64,000 bases of DNA, taken from positions 59,830-123,829 of the forward strand of contig QHUK01000009.1 in assembly GCA_003222085.1 (NCBI GenBank). Direction: 5' to 3'. This DNA comes from Gemmatimonadota bacterium. Lineage in GTDB: Bacteria; Gemmatimonadota; Gemmatimonadetes; Gemmatimonadales; GWC2-71-9. Positions 1 to 10,356 of the stretch are shown in pieces. Positions within the stretch are counted from its first letter, which is position 1. Every line of letters starts with the position of its first letter. The notes beneath the pieces were generated by a model. It was given only the letters and a program-made list of their open reading frames with translations. It searched no databases and was not told where the DNA came from. A program made the position numbers and the translations under genes.

Positions 1-771
1 AACGGGGCGCGCCGCCCGGAGGACGTGACGAGCGCGCTGCTGCGCGAGTTCGTCTACACGCTCAAGGACCTCGGCCTCGCCCCGGCGACCATCCGCCGCC
101 AGATCTCCGCCGTCCGCTCGTACTACCGCTATCTGGTCGGCGAAGGGCACGCGACGCGCGATCCGACCGAGCGCCTGGAGTCGCCGCGGCAGTGGCGCCG
201 CCTGCCGACGGTACTGTCGGTCACCGAGATCGAGCGCCTGCTCGCGGCCCCCAACGCGGACCAGCCGCTCGCCATTCGCGACGGAGCGCTGCTCGAATTC
301 GCGTACGCGACCGGCGCGCGGGTGTCGGAGCTCGTGGGGCTCAAGCTCCAGGACGTCCTGTACGAGGATGGGCTCGCCCGCATCTTCGGCAAGGGCTCGA
401 AGGAGCGCATCGTGCCCGTGGGCCGGCGTGCGTTGGGCGCCGTGGCGCTGTACGTCCGCGAGATCCGCCCCGGCCTCGACAAGGGGAGGGGACGTGGCCT
501 GGTGTTCCTCAACGCCCGCGGCACACCCCTGTCCCGGGTGGGCGCGTGGTCGATCATCAAGCGCGCAGCCCGGCTCGCCGGACTGACGAAGCGGGTGACG
601 CCGCACACCCTGCGGCACACGTACGCGACACACCTGCTCGAGGGCGGTGCGGACCTGCGCGCCGTCCAGGAAATGCTCGGTCACGCGGACCTCGCGACCA
701 CGCAGCTGTACACGCACGTCGACCGCGATTACCTGCGGACCGTGCACAGGACGTATCATCCGCGAGGCTAA
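1..771 (+). CDS. xerD: Tyrosine recombinase, XerC/XerD type (5' end outside window)
   Basis: Site-specific tyrosine recombinase that resolves chromosome dimers at dif during division. The frame is open from the first base, so the gene is cut by the window edge; the GTG at 25 falls inside the SAM-like core-binding domain and is probably an internal valine. The catalytic set is complete: Arg in GARVSEL, Lys in GKGSKERIVPV, His and Arg in HTLRHTYATHLL, His in MLGHADLATTQ and the nucleophile Tyr in QLYTHV. The end (VHRTYHPRG) resembles XerD, but XerC cannot be excluded. The stop overlaps the start of the glycosylase gene (TAATG). Chromosomal context with housekeeping genes argues against a phage integrase. 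Confidence 0.88.
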   Translation, partial: NGARRPEDVTSALLREFVYTLKDLGLAPATIRRQISAVRSYYRYLVGEGHATRDPTERLESPRQWRRLPTVLSVTEIERLLAAPNADQPLAIRDGALLEFAYATGARVSELVGLKLQDVLYEDGLARIFGKGSKERIVPVGRRALGAVALYVREIRPGLDKGRGRGLVFLNARGTPLSRVGAWSIIKRAARLAGLTKRVTPHTLRHTYATHLLEGGADLRAVQEMLGHADLATTQLYTHVDRDYLRTVHRTYHPRG

Positions 772-1646
772 TGCCCGAGCTGCCGGACATCGCGCTGTAC
801 CTCCATGCCCTCACCGCGCGCGTCGTGGGCGCGCGGCTCGAGCGCCTGCGGATCGCCAGCCCGTTCCTGCTCCGGACGGCCGATCCACCCGTGGCGGATC
901 TGTCGGGGCGCACGGTCCACGACGTCCGTCGCCTGGGTAAACGGATCGTCCTGGCGCTCGAGGAAGAGCTGTTCATCGTGCTGCACCTGAGGATCGCCGG
1001 CCGGCTCCACTGGAAGCCCCTGGGCGTGCCCATCCCTCGCCGCGCGGGGCTCGCCGCATTCGACTTTCCGCACGGCACCTTGCTGCTCACCGAAGCGGGC
1101 ACGAAGCATCGGGCGTCACTCCACGTCCTCCGGGGCGGGCGCGCGCTCGCCGCACACGACCCTGGTGGACTGGACGTGCTCGGCGCGACGCTCGAGCAGT
1201 TCCGCGCGGCGTTGACCCGGGAATCGCACACACTCAAGCGGGCGCTGACGGACCCAAGATTGCTCGACGGCATCGGCAATGCCTACTCCGATGAGATCCT
1301 CCACGCGGCGCGCCTGTCGCCGCTCCGGCTCACGGCCCAGCTCACGCTCGAGGAAAGTGAGCGGCTGTTCCGCGCCGCGCGGGAAACCTTGGCCGCGTGG
1401 ACGGAGCGACTGCGCGTCGAAACGGGTGATGCGTTCCCGGAGAAGGTGACGGCCTTCCGCGATGGGATGGCCGTCCATGGTCGCTTCCGCAAGCCGTGCC
1501 CCGTCTGCGGATCGCCGGTGCAACGCATCCGCTACGCCGAACACGAGGTGAACTACTGTGCCACCTGCCAGACGGGCGGCCGGCTGCTCGCCGACCGGTC
1601 GCTCTCTCGGCTCCTCAAACAGGACTGGCCGCGCTCGCTCGATTAG
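771..1646 (+). CDS. mutM: Formamidopyrimidine-DNA glycosylase family protein (Fpg/MutM)
   Basis: Bifunctional DNA glycosylase/AP lyase of the Fpg/Nei family, which removes oxidised bases such as 8-oxoguanine in base excision repair. The 291-residue protein begins MPELPD, giving the N-terminal proline nucleophile and the adjacent catalytic glutamate. Lys57 in RLGKRIV matches the conserved lysine. A C-terminal zinc finger has Cys at about 243, 246, 263 and 266, followed by QTGGR. The usual fifth residue of the PELPE motif is Asp here, so the substrate range may differ from classical MutM. The start is ATG 771, overlapping the xer stop; the frame is open far upstream but the motif fixes the start. 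Confidence 0.92.
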   Translation: MPELPDIALYLHALTARVVGARLERLRIASPFLLRTADPPVADLSGRTVHDVRRLGKRIVLALEEELFIVLHLRIAGRLHWKPLGVPIPRRAGLAAFDFPHGTLLLTEAGTKHRASLHVLRGGRALAAHDPGGLDVLGATLEQFRAALTRESHTLKRALTDPRLLDGIGNAYSDEILHAARLSPLRLTAQLTLEESERLFRAARETLAAWTERLRVETGDAFPEKVTAFRDGMAVHGRFRKPCPVCGSPVQRIRYAEHEVNYCATCQTGGRLLADRSLSRLLKQDWPRSLD

Positions 1647-1654
1647 ATTCCAGC

Positions 1655-2245
1655 ATGCTCTTCGTCCTCGACAACTACGACTCCTTCACCTACAACCTCG
1701 TCCAGCTGTTCGGCGAGCTCGGGGCGGAGCCCGTGGTCTACCGCAACGATGCGCTGACCGTGGAGCAGGTCCTCGCGCTCAAGCCTACCGCCGCGGTGCT
1801 GTCGCCGGGGCCAGGCACGCCGGGGAAAGCCGGCATACTGGTGCCGCTCGTGAAGGCGCTGGCCGACAGCGTGCCCGTCCTTGGGGTCTGCCTCGGCCAC
1901 CAAGCGATCGGCGAGGCGTTCGGCGCTCGCGTGGTGCGGGCGGACCGCCTCATGCACGGCAAGACCTGCGAGGTAATCCATGAAGAGGACGAGCTGTTCG
2001 AGGGCATCCCCAGCCCCCTGACGGGCATGCGGTACCACTCCCTGGTGGTCGAGCCCGCTTCGCTTCCCAAGGACCTCGTCATCACCGCGTGGAGCGCGGA
2101 CCGGCCGAAAGATGCGGAGATCATGGCCATGAAACACCGCCGGCACCCGATCTACGGCGTGCAGTTCCATCCGGAGTCGATCGGGACGGACCACGGGAAG
2201 CAGTTGCTCGAAAACTTCCTGCGCATTGCGCACGCCACGGTGTGA
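1655..2245 (+). CDS. trpG: Anthranilate / aminodeoxychorismate synthase glutaminase subunit
   Basis: Class I glutamine amidotransferase that releases ammonia for anthranilate synthase (TrpE) or aminodeoxychorismate synthase (PabB). The 196-residue protein has the N-terminal DNYDSFTYNL motif, oxyanion loop SPGPGTP, nucleophile Cys79 in GVCLGHQ, and His172/Glu174 in FHPES. Many bacteria use one amphibolic subunit for both tryptophan and folate, and no trpE or pabB lies beside it to decide, so pabA is equally possible. The start ATG 1655 lies 8 nt after the glycosylase stop. About 74 nt without an evident gene follow before kdsB. Confidence 0.9.
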   Translation: MLFVLDNYDSFTYNLVQLFGELGAEPVVYRNDALTVEQVLALKPTAAVLSPGPGTPGKAGILVPLVKALADSVPVLGVCLGHQAIGEAFGARVVRADRLMHGKTCEVIHEEDELFEGIPSPLTGMRYHSLVVEPASLPKDLVITAWSADRPKDAEIMAMKHRRHPIYGVQFHPESIGTDHGKQLLENFLRIAHATV

Positions 2246-2319
2246 TGGCTTAACCCGCGGCTGCTCACTCGATTAGGCGAAGGGCTAGACGCCACGGCAC
2301 GGATTTTGTATGTTCCCCC

Positions 2320-4733
<2,414 letters not shown>

Positions 4734-4734
4734 C

Positions 4735-5631
4735 ATGGCGCAGCACTTCGGGGGCGGAGCGTCCCCGTTCCTCATCGCGGGGCCATGCGTCGTCGAGTCC
4801 GACGACGTGAACCTGCGGGTCGGCGAAGCGCTCGCCGAGCTCGGCGGGAAGCTCGGCATGCACGTCATCTACAAGGCGTCGTACGACAAGGCGAACCGAT
4901 CGCGGCTGCAAGGCGCGCGGGGGCCGGGCTCCGAGCGCGGGCTCGCCGCGCTCGCGAAGGTGCGGGCCGCAACCGGCCTGCCGATTCTCACCGATGTGCA
5001 CGAAACCACTCAGGTGGCGGCCGCCGCGCAAGTCGCCGACGTGCTGCAGATCCCCGCATTCCTTTGCCGGCAGACCGACCTGCTCGTCGCGGCCGGTCGC
5101 GCCGGCCGCGCCGTGAACGTCAAGAAGGGGCAGTGGATGGCGCCCGCGGGAATGGCGGGGGCCGTGGAGAAGGTCCGCGCGGGCGGAGCACCCGAGATCG
5201 CCGTGACCGAGCGGGGCACCTTCTTCGGCTACGGCGACCTCGTGGTCGACATGCGCAACTTCGTGCGGCTCCGGACGACGTGCGGGACGCCGGTGGTGTA
5301 CGACGGAACGCACGCCGTGCAGCAGCCGGGGCAAGGCCCTGAGGGCTCGAGCGGGGGCCTGCGCGACTTCATCCCGCCGCTGCTCTACGCCGCGGCCGCC
5401 GCGGGCGCCGACGGCTTCTTCCTCGAGACGCACCCCGATCCGGACCAGGCGCCGTCCGACGGGCCCAACATGATCCCGCTCGACGACCTGGCGGGGATCG
5501 TGACGGTGGCGTTGGACGTGTGGCATTCGGCGCGGGCGGGGGGCACGGCGGCAGCGAGGTCCCAGGGGGGTGGCAGGGCGGTTGTCGAGGACCGAGCGAG
5601 AGCCGTGCCCCCTGCCCGCGCCCGGAAGTGA
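4735..5631 (+). CDS. kdsA: 3-deoxy-8-phosphooctulonate synthase (Kdo-8-phosphate synthase)
   Basis: Condenses phosphoenolpyruvate with arabinose 5-phosphate to Kdo-8-phosphate, the first committed step of Kdo synthesis. Family motifs present include IAGPCVVES, SYDKANRS, PILTDVHE, the KKGQWMAP segment and DGTHAVQQPG. The start ATG 4735 lies one base after the pyrG stop; an in-frame ATG at 4693 would sit inside pyrG and precede the conserved N-terminus, so it is less likely. The protein is 298 residues, slightly longer than usual, because of a low-complexity Gly/Arg-rich tail of about 30 residues. The substrate is made by KdsD and the product is dephosphorylated by KdsC, both encoded next. Confidence 0.95.
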   Translation: MAQHFGGGASPFLIAGPCVVESDDVNLRVGEALAELGGKLGMHVIYKASYDKANRSRLQGARGPGSERGLAALAKVRAATGLPILTDVHETTQVAAAAQVADVLQIPAFLCRQTDLLVAAGRAGRAVNVKKGQWMAPAGMAGAVEKVRAGGAPEIAVTERGTFFGYGDLVVDMRNFVRLRTTCGTPVVYDGTHAVQQPGQGPEGSSGGLRDFIPPLLYAAAAAGADGFFLETHPDPDQAPSDGPNMIPLDDLAGIVTVALDVWHSARAGGTAAARSQGGGRAVVEDRARAVPPARARK

Positions 5632-5633
5632 CG

Positions 5634-6206
5634 ATGCTCGACGCTGCCGTGGCCCGCCGCTTGAAGCTCGTCGGCCTGGATGTCGACGGCGTGCTCACCG
5701 ACAACGGGATCTACCTCGGGATGGTCGGCGATCACCCGGTTGAATTCAAGCGGTTTCACATCCAGGACGGCCTCGGCGTCCGGATGCTCCGCACCGCCGG
5801 GCTCCTCGTCGTCTGGCTCTCCGGACGGGAATCGGCCGCCACCGCGCTGCGCGCGCGCGAGCTCGAGGTGGACGAGGTGATTCAAGATCCGACCGCGCGC
5901 AAGCTCCCCGCCTTCGAGGCGCTGCTGGAGCGGCGCGGGCTGACCTGGGAGGATTGCGCCTTCGTCGGCGACGACCTTGCGGACCTTCCCCTCCTCGACC
6001 GCGTGGGGCTGCCGATCAGCGTGGCGAACGGCGTGGCGGAAGTGAAGGCCGCTGCCCGGCTGGTGACGACGGTCCCCGGGGGCGAGGGCGCGGTGCGGGA
6101 AGTGGCGGAGCTGATCCTCAAGGCCCGGGGCGAATGGCAGGGCCTGCTTACGAAATATTTCCTGGAGCGTGGCGATGTCCCGCACGGAGCCCGGCGATCT
6201 CGCTGA
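5634..6206 (+). CDS. kdsC: Kdo-8-phosphate phosphatase (HAD family)
   Basis: Hydrolyses Kdo-8-phosphate to Kdo. This 190-residue HAD phosphatase of the C0, cap-less type has motif I DVDGVLTD (Asp16 and Asp18), motif II in WLSGRES, Lys in DPTARKLPAF, and motif IV FVGDDLADLP. The start ATG 5634 lies 2 nt after kdsA. Its 3' end overlaps the kdsD start by 32 nt, so the last residues of KdsC and the first of KdsD share DNA. The position between kdsA and kdsD supports the specific assignment over generic HAD phosphatase. Confidence 0.94.
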   Translation: MLDAAVARRLKLVGLDVDGVLTDNGIYLGMVGDHPVEFKRFHIQDGLGVRMLRTAGLLVVWLSGRESAATALRARELEVDEVIQDPTARKLPAFEALLERRGLTWEDCAFVGDDLADLPLLDRVGLPISVANGVAEVKAAARLVTTVPGGEGAVREVAELILKARGEWQGLLTKYFLERGDVPHGARRSR

Positions 6207-7149
6207 GCGCGGACGCCGCGTGCTGGCACTCGAAGCCGAGGCGATCCGCCGGGCCGGGGAGCGTCTGGGCCCGGCGTTCGCTCGCGCCGTGCGCCTGCTC
6301 ACGGACGCCAAGGGACGCCTCATCGTCTCGGGACTCGGCAAGTCCGGGTTGATCGCGCGCAAGATCGCCGCCACGTTCACGTCGACCGGCACGCCCGCGT
6401 CGTTTCTCCACCCCGTCGACTCGCTGCACGGCGATCTCGGCATCGTCGGGCGGCACGACGTGGCGCTCCTGCTCTCGAAGAGCGGTGCCTCCGACGAGCT
6501 CTTCGGGCTCGTCAACCAGCTGAAGCGGCTCGGCGTGCCCATTATCGCGCTGACGGGGGACCCCGACTCGGTGCTCGCGCGCCAGGCGGACGTGGTGCTG
6601 GACGGGAGCGTCACCGAAGAGGCGTGTCCCGAGACGCTCGCGCCCACGGCGAGCACGACGGCCGCGCTCGCGCTCGGAGACGCGCTCGCGGTCGCGGTGC
6701 TGGAGGAGAAGGGCTTCGGGCGCGGGGACTTCGCCGCGTTGCACCCCGCCGGAGCCTTGGGCAAGAACCTGCTGCTCCGCGTCGCGGACGTGATGCTCGC
6801 CGGCGACGTGCCGACCCTCGGGCCCGACCGCCCGATGCGCGAGTGCGTGGTCCTGCTCGCGGAAAAGCGGGGCACGGTCGCGGTGGTGGATGCCGCCGGC
6901 AGCCTCGTCGGCGTCGTCACGGCGGGCGACCTGACGCGGCTCATGGAGCGGACCGACCAATTTCTCGACATCCCGGTGCGCGAGATCATGACCCGGACCC
7001 CGAAGACCACCACGCCCGACGCGCTGGCGGGAGCGGCGGTGCGGCTCATGGAGCAGCACGGCATCATGGCCCTCCCCGTGCTCGACGGCGGGCGCAGACT
7101 CGTCGGCATGGTGCACCTGCATGACCTGATGAAAGCGGGCGCGGCGTGA
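6175..7149 (+). CDS. kdsD: Arabinose-5-phosphate isomerase
   Basis: Interconverts ribulose 5-phosphate and arabinose 5-phosphate, the sugar substrate of KdsA. The 324-residue protein has an N-terminal SIS sugar-isomerase domain (RLIVSGLGKSGLIARKIA, LHGDLGIV, LSKSGASDE) and two C-terminal CBS domains from about residue 205. ATG 6175 is preferred because GGAG at 6164-6167 gives a 7-nt spacing; an in-frame GTG at 6169 adds only two residues. It overlaps kdsC by 32 nt and its stop overlaps the lptC start (GTGA). The arrangement kdsC-kdsD-lptC-lptA-lptB is the conserved order seen in many diderms. Confidence 0.95.
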   Translation: MSRTEPGDLAERGRRVLALEAEAIRRAGERLGPAFARAVRLLTDAKGRLIVSGLGKSGLIARKIAATFTSTGTPASFLHPVDSLHGDLGIVGRHDVALLLSKSGASDELFGLVNQLKRLGVPIIALTGDPDSVLARQADVVLDGSVTEEACPETLAPTASTTAALALGDALAVAVLEEKGFGRGDFAALHPAGALGKNLLLRVADVMLAGDVPTLGPDRPMRECVVLLAEKRGTVAVVDAAGSLVGVVTAGDLTRLMERTDQFLDIPVREIMTRTPKTTTPDALAGAAVRLMEQHGIMALPVLDGGRRLVGMVHLHDLMKAGAA

Positions 7150-7766
7150 CAGGAAAAAAGACGTCACGCAGGAACGTCACGCAAAGGCGTCGCGCAGAAT
7201 CGTCACGTCTTTGCGAGACGCCTTCGTGCTACGTCGTTCTGTGCTACGTATTGATGGGTGGGGTTGTGGCAGGGGCCTGCGAAACCGGCATAAAGCCTAC
7301 GGCGACCATTGCCGCCCCGGATTCGGCCGACCAGGTACTATTTGGCATGTCGCACTACGTCACGAACGCCGGCATTCAGCGCGCCCACGTGCGGGCCGAT
7401 ACGGCATATTTGTATTCCCCGGCGCAGACGTCGGAGCTCCGCAACGTCCACATCACGTTCTACGACCCCCGGGGGGCCGAGACGTCGACGCTCACGTCGC
7501 GGGAAGGGACGTACCATTGGCGCGGCGGGGACATGGAGGCCCGAGGCAACGTAGTCGTGGTGCGAACTGACGGCGCGACGCTGCGGACCGAAGTGATACG
7601 CTACAGCCAGGCACGGAATCAAGTGAGCTCGGACAAGCCGTTCGTCTTCGACGAGCCGACGCGACACATCAAGGGGCAAGGCTTCACCGCCGACCCGGCC
7701 TTCAAGATCGTGACGGCGAACCGGGTGACCGGCGAGGGCGGCAAGTTCACTCTCCCGAACCAATGA
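7146..7766 (+). CDS. lptC: LPS export ABC transporter periplasmic protein LptC
   Basis: Membrane-anchored periplasmic component that passes LPS from LptBFG to LptA. The 206-residue protein is assigned from position, length and the beta-jellyroll-like pattern with motifs such as ARGNVVVVRTDGATLRTE typical of LptC. The GTG 7146 start overlaps the kdsD stop. The N-terminus is basic (KKTSRRN, QRRRAESSR), then hydrophobic (YVVLCYVLMGGVVAGAC), ending in a possible lipobox with Cys after AGA. Oddly, nearly all of this signal region is encoded by an interspersed palindromic repeat at 7157-7250. ATG 7254 is a poor alternative because it would leave only eight residues before the cysteine. Sequence conservation is weak, so function rests partly on context. 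Confidence 0.82.
   Translation: MTGKKTSRRNVTQRRRAESSRLCETPSCYVVLCYVLMGGVVAGACETGIKPTATIAAPDSADQVLFGMSHYVTNAGIQRAHVRADTAYLYSPAQTSELRNVHITFYDPRGAETSTLTSREGTYHWRGGDMEARGNVVVVRTDGATLRTEVIRYSQARNQVSSDKPFVFDEPTRHIKGQGFTADPAFKIVTANRVTGEGGKFTLPNQ
7157..7250. repeat. Interspersed palindromic repeat, copy 1 (inside lptC 5' end)
   Basis: An imperfect inverted repeat of about 94 bp starts AAAGACGT and has its central complementary segments AAGGCGTCGCGCA and TTGCGAGACGCCTT. The outer arms are built from variants of ACGTCACGCA and TGCTACGT. The left arm closely matches the left arm of a second copy at 63519-63615. It lies within the lptC reading frame and stays open through both arms. It looks like a MITE or REP-type element; no transposase is nearby. 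Confidence 0.75.
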
Positions 7767-9160
7767 TGGCCACCGTGCTCCTCTTCGCTCTCGCCCAACA
7801 GCAACCTGCGTCGCGTGCCGACACGTCGGGGCGGCCGTGCAAGGTCATCATCGACTCGGTGGGGCGGCAGACCCAGCAGGTGGAGGTCCGCGCCGGAGAG
7901 ACCAACGTGTTCGCCGGCGGCGGCGTCCTGGCTCATTGTGACGGTACGAGCAGCACGCTCGCTTCGGACAGCGTGGCCTGGTTCGCCGGCGTCGGCCGGT
8001 TCGACATGATCGGCCAGCGAAATCCCGTGCACATCCGCGACACCGCGATCACGCTGGACGCCACGACGGCGGCCTATTTTCTCCGGCAGGAGCGGCTCGA
8101 GGCCCATAAGAACGTCGTGGCGGTGAATCGCAATTCCGGATCGGTGCTGCGCGGGCCCAACCTGACGTACTACCGCGCGGTGAAGGGCGTGCGCGACACG
8201 CTCGAGATGTACGCATCGAGTCGCCCGACCATCGAGTACCGCGCGAGCACGGACTCCGGGGCAGGGGAGCCCTACGTCATTGTCGCCGATCGGGTGCGCT
8301 TCAAGGGCAACGACCGCATGTGGGGGGGCGGCCAGGTGACCATCGACCGCAGCGATTTCGCGGCACGCGGCGACTCGATGCAGCTCGACCAGGCCGCCGG
8401 ATTCGCCGTGCTCGTGGGCAAGCCCCGCGTGGAAGGGAAGAGCGCTCGGCCCTACACCCTCACCGGCATCCGCATCGAGCTCGGGTTGCGGGGCAGGGAC
8501 ATCCGCCTCGTGAAGGCGCTCGGCGACGGCGTGGCCACCGGAGCCGATTGGCGCCTGACGGCGGATACGATCCACCTGCATGTCGACCACAAGAAGCTGC
8601 AGCAGGCGTTCGCCTGGGGTCCCAAGGACTCGGTCCGCGCGCACGCGGTGTCCACGCTCAACACGATCCGGGCCGACTCCCTGGCGCTCGACGTCCCGGA
8701 GGAGGTGCTCACCGAGGCCCGGGCGTTCGGCCACGCCTACTCGACTTCGAAGAAGGAGCCCGCGAGGAAGGAATCAACGAGGAAGGAGTCTACCAAGAAG
8801 GACTCGACAGCGACCTCCGAGGTGAACTGGTTCGCGGGGGATTCCCTCACGGCGCGCTGGACGCAGGTCCCCGACTCGGCCGGGACGCCCCGGAGCAAGC
8901 TCGATCGGCTCATCGCTCGGGGCTCGGCCCGCTCGTTCACGTACCTGGCGAGCCAGCACGATACGACCGGCCCGTCGCTCAACTACTCCCGCGGCAAGGT
9001 CATCGATTGCGGCCTGAAGGGAGGCACGGTGGACCGGTGCACCGTCACCGGACGGGCCGACGGCGTGCAGCTCGAGCCGCGGCCGCCCGCCCCGGACACG
9101 ACGAAAAAGGCGGACACGACCGCAACGACGGCCACCACGAAGAAGAAGCCCGGCCCATGA
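7763..9160 (+). CDS. lptA: LptA/OstA-like LPS transport periplasmic protein
   Basis: Probable periplasmic bridge protein for LPS. The 465-residue protein begins with a short hydrophobic segment (MATVLLFALAQQQ) and then has repeated beta-strand units of the OstA/LptA/LptD N-terminal type, for example ERLEAHKNVVAVNR and MWGGGQVTIDRSD, which resemble the LPS-binding jellyroll repeats. It is more than twice the size of E. coli LptA. A Lys/Glu/Ser/Thr block near residues 330-352 (KESTRKESTKKDST) and a Thr/Lys/Pro-rich tail are probably disordered. The ATG 7763 start overlaps the lptC stop by 4 nt. Placement between lptC and lptB supports the role; alternatively it may be an OstA-family paralogue that works with LptA. 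Confidence 0.78.
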   Translation: MMATVLLFALAQQQPASRADTSGRPCKVIIDSVGRQTQQVEVRAGETNVFAGGGVLAHCDGTSSTLASDSVAWFAGVGRFDMIGQRNPVHIRDTAITLDATTAAYFLRQERLEAHKNVVAVNRNSGSVLRGPNLTYYRAVKGVRDTLEMYASSRPTIEYRASTDSGAGEPYVIVADRVRFKGNDRMWGGGQVTIDRSDFAARGDSMQLDQAAGFAVLVGKPRVEGKSARPYTLTGIRIELGLRGRDIRLVKALGDGVATGADWRLTADTIHLHVDHKKLQQAFAWGPKDSVRAHAVSTLNTIRADSLALDVPEEVLTEARAFGHAYSTSKKEPARKESTRKESTKKDSTATSEVNWFAGDSLTARWTQVPDSAGTPRSKLDRLIARGSARSFTYLASQHDTTGPSLNYSRGKVIDCGLKGGTVDRCTVTGRADGVQLEPRPPAPDTTKKADTTATTATTKKKPGP

Positions 9161-10356
9161 CCGCGCCCATCACCTCCCGCCACCTCGCCGATCTGATCGC
9201 GGCACGGGATTCGTCGCTCCCGCTCGCCGCAGCCGCGCTGGCCCGCGTGGCGGACGAGCGGGGCCGCGCCGCGTTCAGCGAGCTGGCCATCGCGTACCGC
9301 GAGGAGTTCCTCACGCTCCGGGCCCACTCTCGCGAGGCGGGCCTGCCGGAGCTGGGCGGGCTGTCGGTGGAGGAATTTCGGACCAGCTTACGCACGTCGG
9401 TGCTGCCCCGGCTCGCCCTCATGAAGGTCGTGACGTACGGGTCGGGCGCTCTCGGGGACGCCGCGCCCATCGCGTTCACGGTCGAGGCGTGGGGCGAAAT
9501 CGCCGCCGACCGCGCCGCGAGCGCGGACCGCCTGCTCGACGCCGCCGAGCGCGCGCTCGCCCGGGCCGAACCGGCGGGCGGGGATGCCGCCGCGGTCAGT
9601 GGCGGCAGCCGTCTCACCGCGACCGGGTTGCTCAAGGTCTACAAGGGGCGCCCCGTGGTGAACGACGTGAATGTGCAGCTCGAGCAGGGCGAGATCGTCG
9701 GCCTGCTCGGGCCCAACGGGGCAGGCAAGACCACGACCTTCTACATGATCACCGGCCTGATCCGGCCCGACGGCGGGCACATCGGGCTCGACGGACGGGA
9801 CATCACCGCGGAGCCGATGTACCGCCGGGCGCGGATGGGGATCGGCTACCTGGCCCAGGAGCCGTCGGTGTTCCGCAAGCTCACCGTCGAGGACAACGTG
9901 CGCGCGATCCTCGAGACCTTGCCGCTGGGGGACGCCGAGCGTCGGGAGCGGCTGGAGCGGCTGCTCGACGAGCTGGCGATCAAGCACCTGCGGCGGCAGA
10001 AGGGGTTCCAGCTGTCGGGGGGCGAGCGACGCCGCCTCGAGATCACGCGCGCCCTCGTCACCGAGCCGAAGTTCATGTTGCTCGACGAGCCGTTCGCGGG
10101 CGTGGACCCGATCGCGGTGCACGACATCCAGACCATTGTGGCCGGATTGCGCCACCGGGGCATCGGCGTCCTGATCACCGATCATAACGTGGAGCAGACG
10201 CTCGATATCGTGGACCGCGCCTACATCATGTTCGAAGGCAAGGTGCAGGTGGCGGGCACGGTCCGCGAGCTGGTGTTCGACGACCGCGTGGCGAACCTGT
10301 ATCTCGGGCCCACCCTCACCGCGCGCCTGCGCGCGCGTCTCACCCAGGCGGCATGA
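9157..10356 (+). CDS. lptB: LPS export ABC transporter ATPase LptB with N-terminal extension
   Basis: ATPase that powers LPS extraction from the inner membrane with LptF/LptG. Residues from about 152 onward form a complete LptB: Walker A GPNGAGKT at 185-192, Q-loop YLAQEPSVFRKLTVEDN, signature LSGGERRRLE, Walker B MLLDEPFAGVDP and the switch His in LITDHNVEQT. The first 150 residues are an extra, mostly helical, Ala/Leu/Glu-rich region not found in ordinary LptB of about 240 residues. ATG 9157 overlaps the lptA stop, and no start codon lies near the ATPase boundary, so the extension seems genuinely translated. I do not recognise that domain. lptF and lptG are not in the window. Confidence 0.93.
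   Translation: MTAPITSRHLADLIAARDSSLPLAAAALARVADERGRAAFSELAIAYREEFLTLRAHSREAGLPELGGLSVEEFRTSLRTSVLPRLALMKVVTYGSGALGDAAPIAFTVEAWGEIAADRAASADRLLDAAERALARAEPAGGDAAAVSGGSRLTATGLLKVYKGRPVVNDVNVQLEQGEIVGLLGPNGAGKTTTFYMITGLIRPDGGHIGLDGRDITAEPMYRRARMGIGYLAQEPSVFRKLTVEDNVRAILETLPLGDAERRERLERLLDELAIKHLRRQKGFQLSGGERRRLEITRALVTEPKFMLLDEPFAGVDPIAVHDIQTIVAGLRHRGIGVLITDHNVEQTLDIVDRAYIMFEGKVQVAGTVRELVFDDRVANLYLGPTLTARLRARLTQAA

Noticed and set aside
1..771. Tyrosine recombinase as the integrase of a mobile element at the window edge.
   Set aside because: It has Xer-like ends, sits among housekeeping genes and there are no attachment-site repeats or element genes.
7254..7766. ATG 7254 as the start of lptC, which would exclude the repeat from the protein.
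   Set aside because: It leaves too few residues before the cysteine to export the protein, and the GTGA overlap at 7146 matches the junction style of the operon.
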